The notes beneath the pieces are model-generated. The model was not told the DNA's origin. It did no database searches and worked only from the letters and a program-made list of their open reading frames with translations. DNA of 16,686 nucleotides from Thiotrichaceae bacterium. Lineage in GTDB: Bacteria; Pseudomonadota; Gammaproteobacteria; Thiotrichales; Thiotrichaceae. The stretch covers positions 1 to 16,686 of the forward strand of contig JALWYT010000223.1 of the NCBI GenBank assembly GCA_026992705.1, read 5' to 3'. The first letter of the stretch is position 1. Each line of letters opens with the position of its first letter. The position numbers and the translations under genes were made by a program. Shown here in pieces: positions 14,816 through 16,686 of the stretch.

Positions 14816-15046
14816 TTATGAATGTTCCATTGCTTTTAAGCGACCTAACATAGCTTCTACTTGAACTCTGGCTTTATTATTTTTGTCAAGTAATGTAGTA
14901 CGATCTTGCATTAAACGTTGCTCTCGCTCACGCAGTTCAGCATTTTCTTGTGCAAAAGAAGCTAGTACCTCAAGCAGCCTATTGACTTGCTTTTCTAATA
15001 ACTCGACTTGCTCATCTAAACGGACATCGGTTGGTTTTATACTCAT
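14816..15046 (-). CDS. TIGR02449-like small coiled-coil protein (ZapB-like)
   Basis: A 76-residue, almost wholly helical protein with heptads (VELLEKQVNRLLEVLASFAQ, 14-33; ENAELREREQRLM, 34-46; then TLLDKNNKARVQVEAMLGRLK). This matches the TIGR02449 family always found beside zapA in gammaproteobacteria. By position and fold it is likely a ZapB-type division accessory that bridges ZapA; this is inference. I start it at the ATG at 15044-15046, giving MSIKPTDVRLDEQVELL, because the TTG twelve codons upstream adds unrelated residues. The Shine-Dalgarno sequence is weak (GAAG, five bases before the ATG). Probably co-transcribed with zapA. Confidence 0.82.
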   Translation of the reverse strand: MSIKPTDVRLDEQVELLEKQVNRLLEVLASFAQENAELREREQRLMQDRTTLLDKNNKARVQVEAMLGRLKAMEHS

Positions 15047-15094
15047 GGGCTTCAATTTTTTAAAAAGGATATACTTATTCAACTATAAAAGTAT

Positions 15095-15114
15095 AAACTA
15101 AAGCTCTTTAGTTT
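15095..15114. promoter_or_regulatory. Perfect palindrome in the division-cluster / ygfB divergent promoter
   Basis: AAACTAAAG and CTTTAGTTT form perfect 9-bp arms around CT, in the middle of the 97-bp gap between the TIGR02449-like gene and ygfB. On the minus strand the -10-like TATACT lies next to it, so the palindrome would fall in the -35/-10 spacer. On the plus strand TATATT (15118-15123) is just downstream. Position and symmetry suggest an operator shared by both directions. No known regulator motif is recognised. Confidence 0.4.
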
Positions 15115-15143
15115 GCCTATATTGAACAAAAAACAACCAAACC

Positions 15144-15689
15144 ATGTGTAAATATCTCAAGTACAATGAAGTACAAACTATATTAGTTAAGCTTGATTGT
15201 AATATTTCTCCAGCAGAAATTCAGGGGCTTGCCTATGGTATGCTGTCAATGAATATTACAAATAAGGATACTGATTGGTTAAACGAATTAATTGATGATA
15301 ATAATCTCGATAAAGTGGCAACAACAGAGTTAAAACACGTCTTTACCCAAGCAAGAGAGCAATTAACCGATAGCAATTTAGGGCTTGAATTATTATTACC
15401 TAACGATAATGAGCTTTTGGCTAAACGCTTAACGGCACTGCAAGAATGGTGCCAGGGCTTGTTATACGGGATAGCGTTATCAGGCTTGAAGGATTTTTCT
15501 AGCTTACCCGATGACAGTCGTGAATATCTTCAAGATGTCGCTCAAATCGCTCGCTCTGGTGATTTTGATTTAGAAGAAAATGAAGAAGCCGAGCAGTCTT
15601 TCCATGAAATTGTAGAATATTTACGCGTAGGTACTTTGCTACTCAGCGAAGAAGTTCAACCCAGTAAACTTGAAACAGCGATCCACTAA
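15144..15689 (+). CDS. ygfB: UPF0149 family protein YgfB
   Basis: An all-alpha cytosolic protein of the UPF0149/YgfB family. In Pseudomonas aeruginosa a family member affects beta-lactam resistance through the AmpC regulatory network, but no general biochemical role is settled. The 181-residue product shows the family pattern: an N-terminal ISPAEIQGLAYGML (21-34), LELLLPND-type central segment (about 80-87), ALQEWCQGLLYGIALSG (98-114) and the acidic C-terminal block DLEENEEAEQSFHEIVEYLRVGTLLL. No Shine-Dalgarno sequence precedes the ATG, and no other in-frame start fits better. The stop overlaps the pepP start as TAATG, so the two are coupled, the normal ygfB-pepP order. Confidence 0.93.
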   Translation: MCKYLKYNEVQTILVKLDCNISPAEIQGLAYGMLSMNITNKDTDWLNELIDDNNLDKVATTELKHVFTQAREQLTDSNLGLELLLPNDNELLAKRLTALQEWCQGLLYGIALSGLKDFSSLPDDSREYLQDVAQIARSGDFDLEENEEAEQSFHEIVEYLRVGTLLLSEEVQPSKLETAIH

Positions 15690-16686
15690 TGAGAAAACCA
15701 ATCATAAGCCGCAAAGAATTCGCTAAGCGTCGTAATAAATTAATGGGTATGTTAGGCGGTGATGCAATCGCAATTATCCCCTCCTCACATGACAAAATCC
15801 GTAACCGTGATGTTGAATATCCCTTTCGACAAAATAGTGATTTTTTATATTTAACAAATTTTAATGAACCCGATGCTATCGCTGTTCTTATCCCTGAACG
15901 TGAGCAAGGTGAATACATTATTTTTTGTCGCGAAAACGATCCAAAAGCTGAGCGTTGGACAGGTAAACGAGCTGGGCTTGAAGGGGCTATCGAAGAATAT
16001 GGAGCAGATGACAGCTTCCCTATTGATGATATTGATGACATTCTACCTCGCTTAATGGAGGGTCGAAAGTCCGTCTATTACAGTATGGGCAACGATCACC
16101 AATTTGATCAGCAGGTTATGGATTGGGTCAGCACCATTAAGCAAAAAATTCGCAATGGGGCACATTCTCCGCATGAGTTTATCTCACTGGATTTATTTCT
16201 ACATGAAATGCGTTTGTTCAAATCTAATACTGAAATACGCATGATGAAATATGCAGCATTGTGTTCGATTGATGCTCACCACGCTGCGATGAAAGCTTGC
16301 AAAGCGAATATGTGGGAGTATGAAATTGATGCCATTTATCAATATGAATTTTGTCGCAGAGGTATGACCCCTGCTTATACGTCTATTGTCGGCGGCGGAG
16401 AAAATGCCTGTGTTTTGCATTATGTTGATAATAATCAAAAGCTTAAACGAGGTGATTTAGTTCTAATTGATGCTGGTGCAGAATATCAAGGCTATGCCAG
16501 TGATATTACCCGCACCTTCCCTGTTAGTGGAAAATTTACCCCCGAGCAAAAACAACTCTATCAAATCGTACTGGATGCCCAAAAAGCCGCAATCGAACAA
16601 GCCAAACCCGGTAACACATGGATTCAACCCCATAATGCGGCACTCAAGGTCATTACCAAAGGTTTGCTAGAGCTTGGTATCTTGCC
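15689..16686 (+). CDS. pepP: Xaa-Pro aminopeptidase, 3' end beyond the window
   Basis: Releases N-terminal residues preceding proline; a cytosolic, manganese-dependent, pita-bread-fold enzyme. About 332 codons are present of an expected 440 or so. The N-terminal control domain contains EYPFRQNSDFLYLTNFNEPDA, split here as EYPFRQNSDF then LYLTNFNEPDA (43-63). The catalytic domain shows HEMRLFKS (about 172-179), SIVGGGENACVLHY with His244, and the metal ligands Asp261 in LIDAGAEYQGYA and Asp272 in SDITRTFPVSGKFT. These correspond to His243, Asp260 and Asp271 of E. coli. The remaining ligands lie past position 16686. The ATG overlaps the ygfB stop. No frameshift is seen. Confidence 0.96.
   Translation, partial: MRKPIISRKEFAKRRNKLMGMLGGDAIAIIPSSHDKIRNRDVEYPFRQNSDFLYLTNFNEPDAIAVLIPEREQGEYIIFCRENDPKAERWTGKRAGLEGAIEEYGADDSFPIDDIDDILPRLMEGRKSVYYSMGNDHQFDQQVMDWVSTIKQKIRNGAHSPHEFISLDLFLHEMRLFKSNTEIRMMKYAALCSIDAHHAAMKACKANMWEYEIDAIYQYEFCRRGMTPAYTSIVGGGENACVLHYVDNNQKLKRGDLVLIDAGAEYQGYASDITRTFPVSGKFTPEQKQLYQIVLDAQKAAIEQAKPGNTWIQPHNAALKVITKGLLELGIL

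Noticed and set aside
15643..16041. 132-codon minus-strand open frame over the start of pepP
   Set aside because: Antisense to the ygfB end and pepP N-terminus, both clearly conserved.
1..16686. CRISPR arrays, tRNA or rRNA genes, phage genes, toxin-antitoxin pairs, riboswitches
   Set aside because: Read for on both strands; no regularly spaced repeats, no tRNA-like T-loop and acceptor pattern, and no matching proteins were seen.

Overview
The window is a stretch of ordinary gammaproteobacterial chromosome, AT-rich (roughly 40% GC by eye). The evidence is the gene set and order: coaBC-dut divergent from radC, yaaA, an E. coli-type pepN, erpA, argC, hemJ, 6S RNA, zapA, a small ZapB-like coiled-coil gene, ygfB and pepP. 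I cannot fix the genus from sequence alone. The erpA / bactofilin / DUF6776 / argC / hemJ neighbourhood fits free-living or symbiotic non-enteric gammaproteobacteria better than enterics.

Layout from left to right. (1) Positions 55-1721, minus strand: coaBC and dut overlap as TAATG (coenzyme A synthesis, dUTP removal). (2) radC (1759-2430) diverges from coaBC across only 37 bp and is followed by a GT9 heptosyltransferase-like gene. (3) That gene converges on yaaA. The gap is filled by a nearly complete 159-bp imperfect palindrome with inverted ends and TTTA flanks, resembling a MITE. (4) A 938-residue DUF349 coiled-coil protein (4688-7504, plus) converges on pepN. (5) pepN and a membrane-anchored DUF3465 protein lie on the minus strand. 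(6) erpA has a strong bidirectional-looking terminator and its own promoter; upstream of it on the same strand lie a bactofilin, a bitopic coiled-coil DUF6776 protein and argC. (7) hemJ diverges from argC. (8) 6S RNA (ssrS, minus strand, about 14205-14400) lies downstream of zapA and a TIGR02449-like gene. (9) ygfB and pepP (plus, overlapping TAATG) diverge from that cell-division cluster; pepP runs off the right edge.

Functional themes are nucleotide and cofactor housekeeping (dut, coaBC, hemJ, erpA), arginine synthesis (argC), peptide turnover (pepN, pepP), cell shape and division (bactofilin, DUF6776, zapA, ZapB-like) and stress or global regulation (yaaA, 6S RNA). I see no phage, CRISPR array, toxin-antitoxin pair, secretion cluster or biosynthetic island, and no convincing novel multigene system. 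The most interesting non-genic items are the MITE-like palindrome at 3563-3721, a degenerate similar hairpin at 7503-7532, the 6S RNA with its predicted pRNA start, overlapping back-to-back promoters for coaBC and radC, and two compact palindromes in promoter regions (12574-12594 and 15095-15114).
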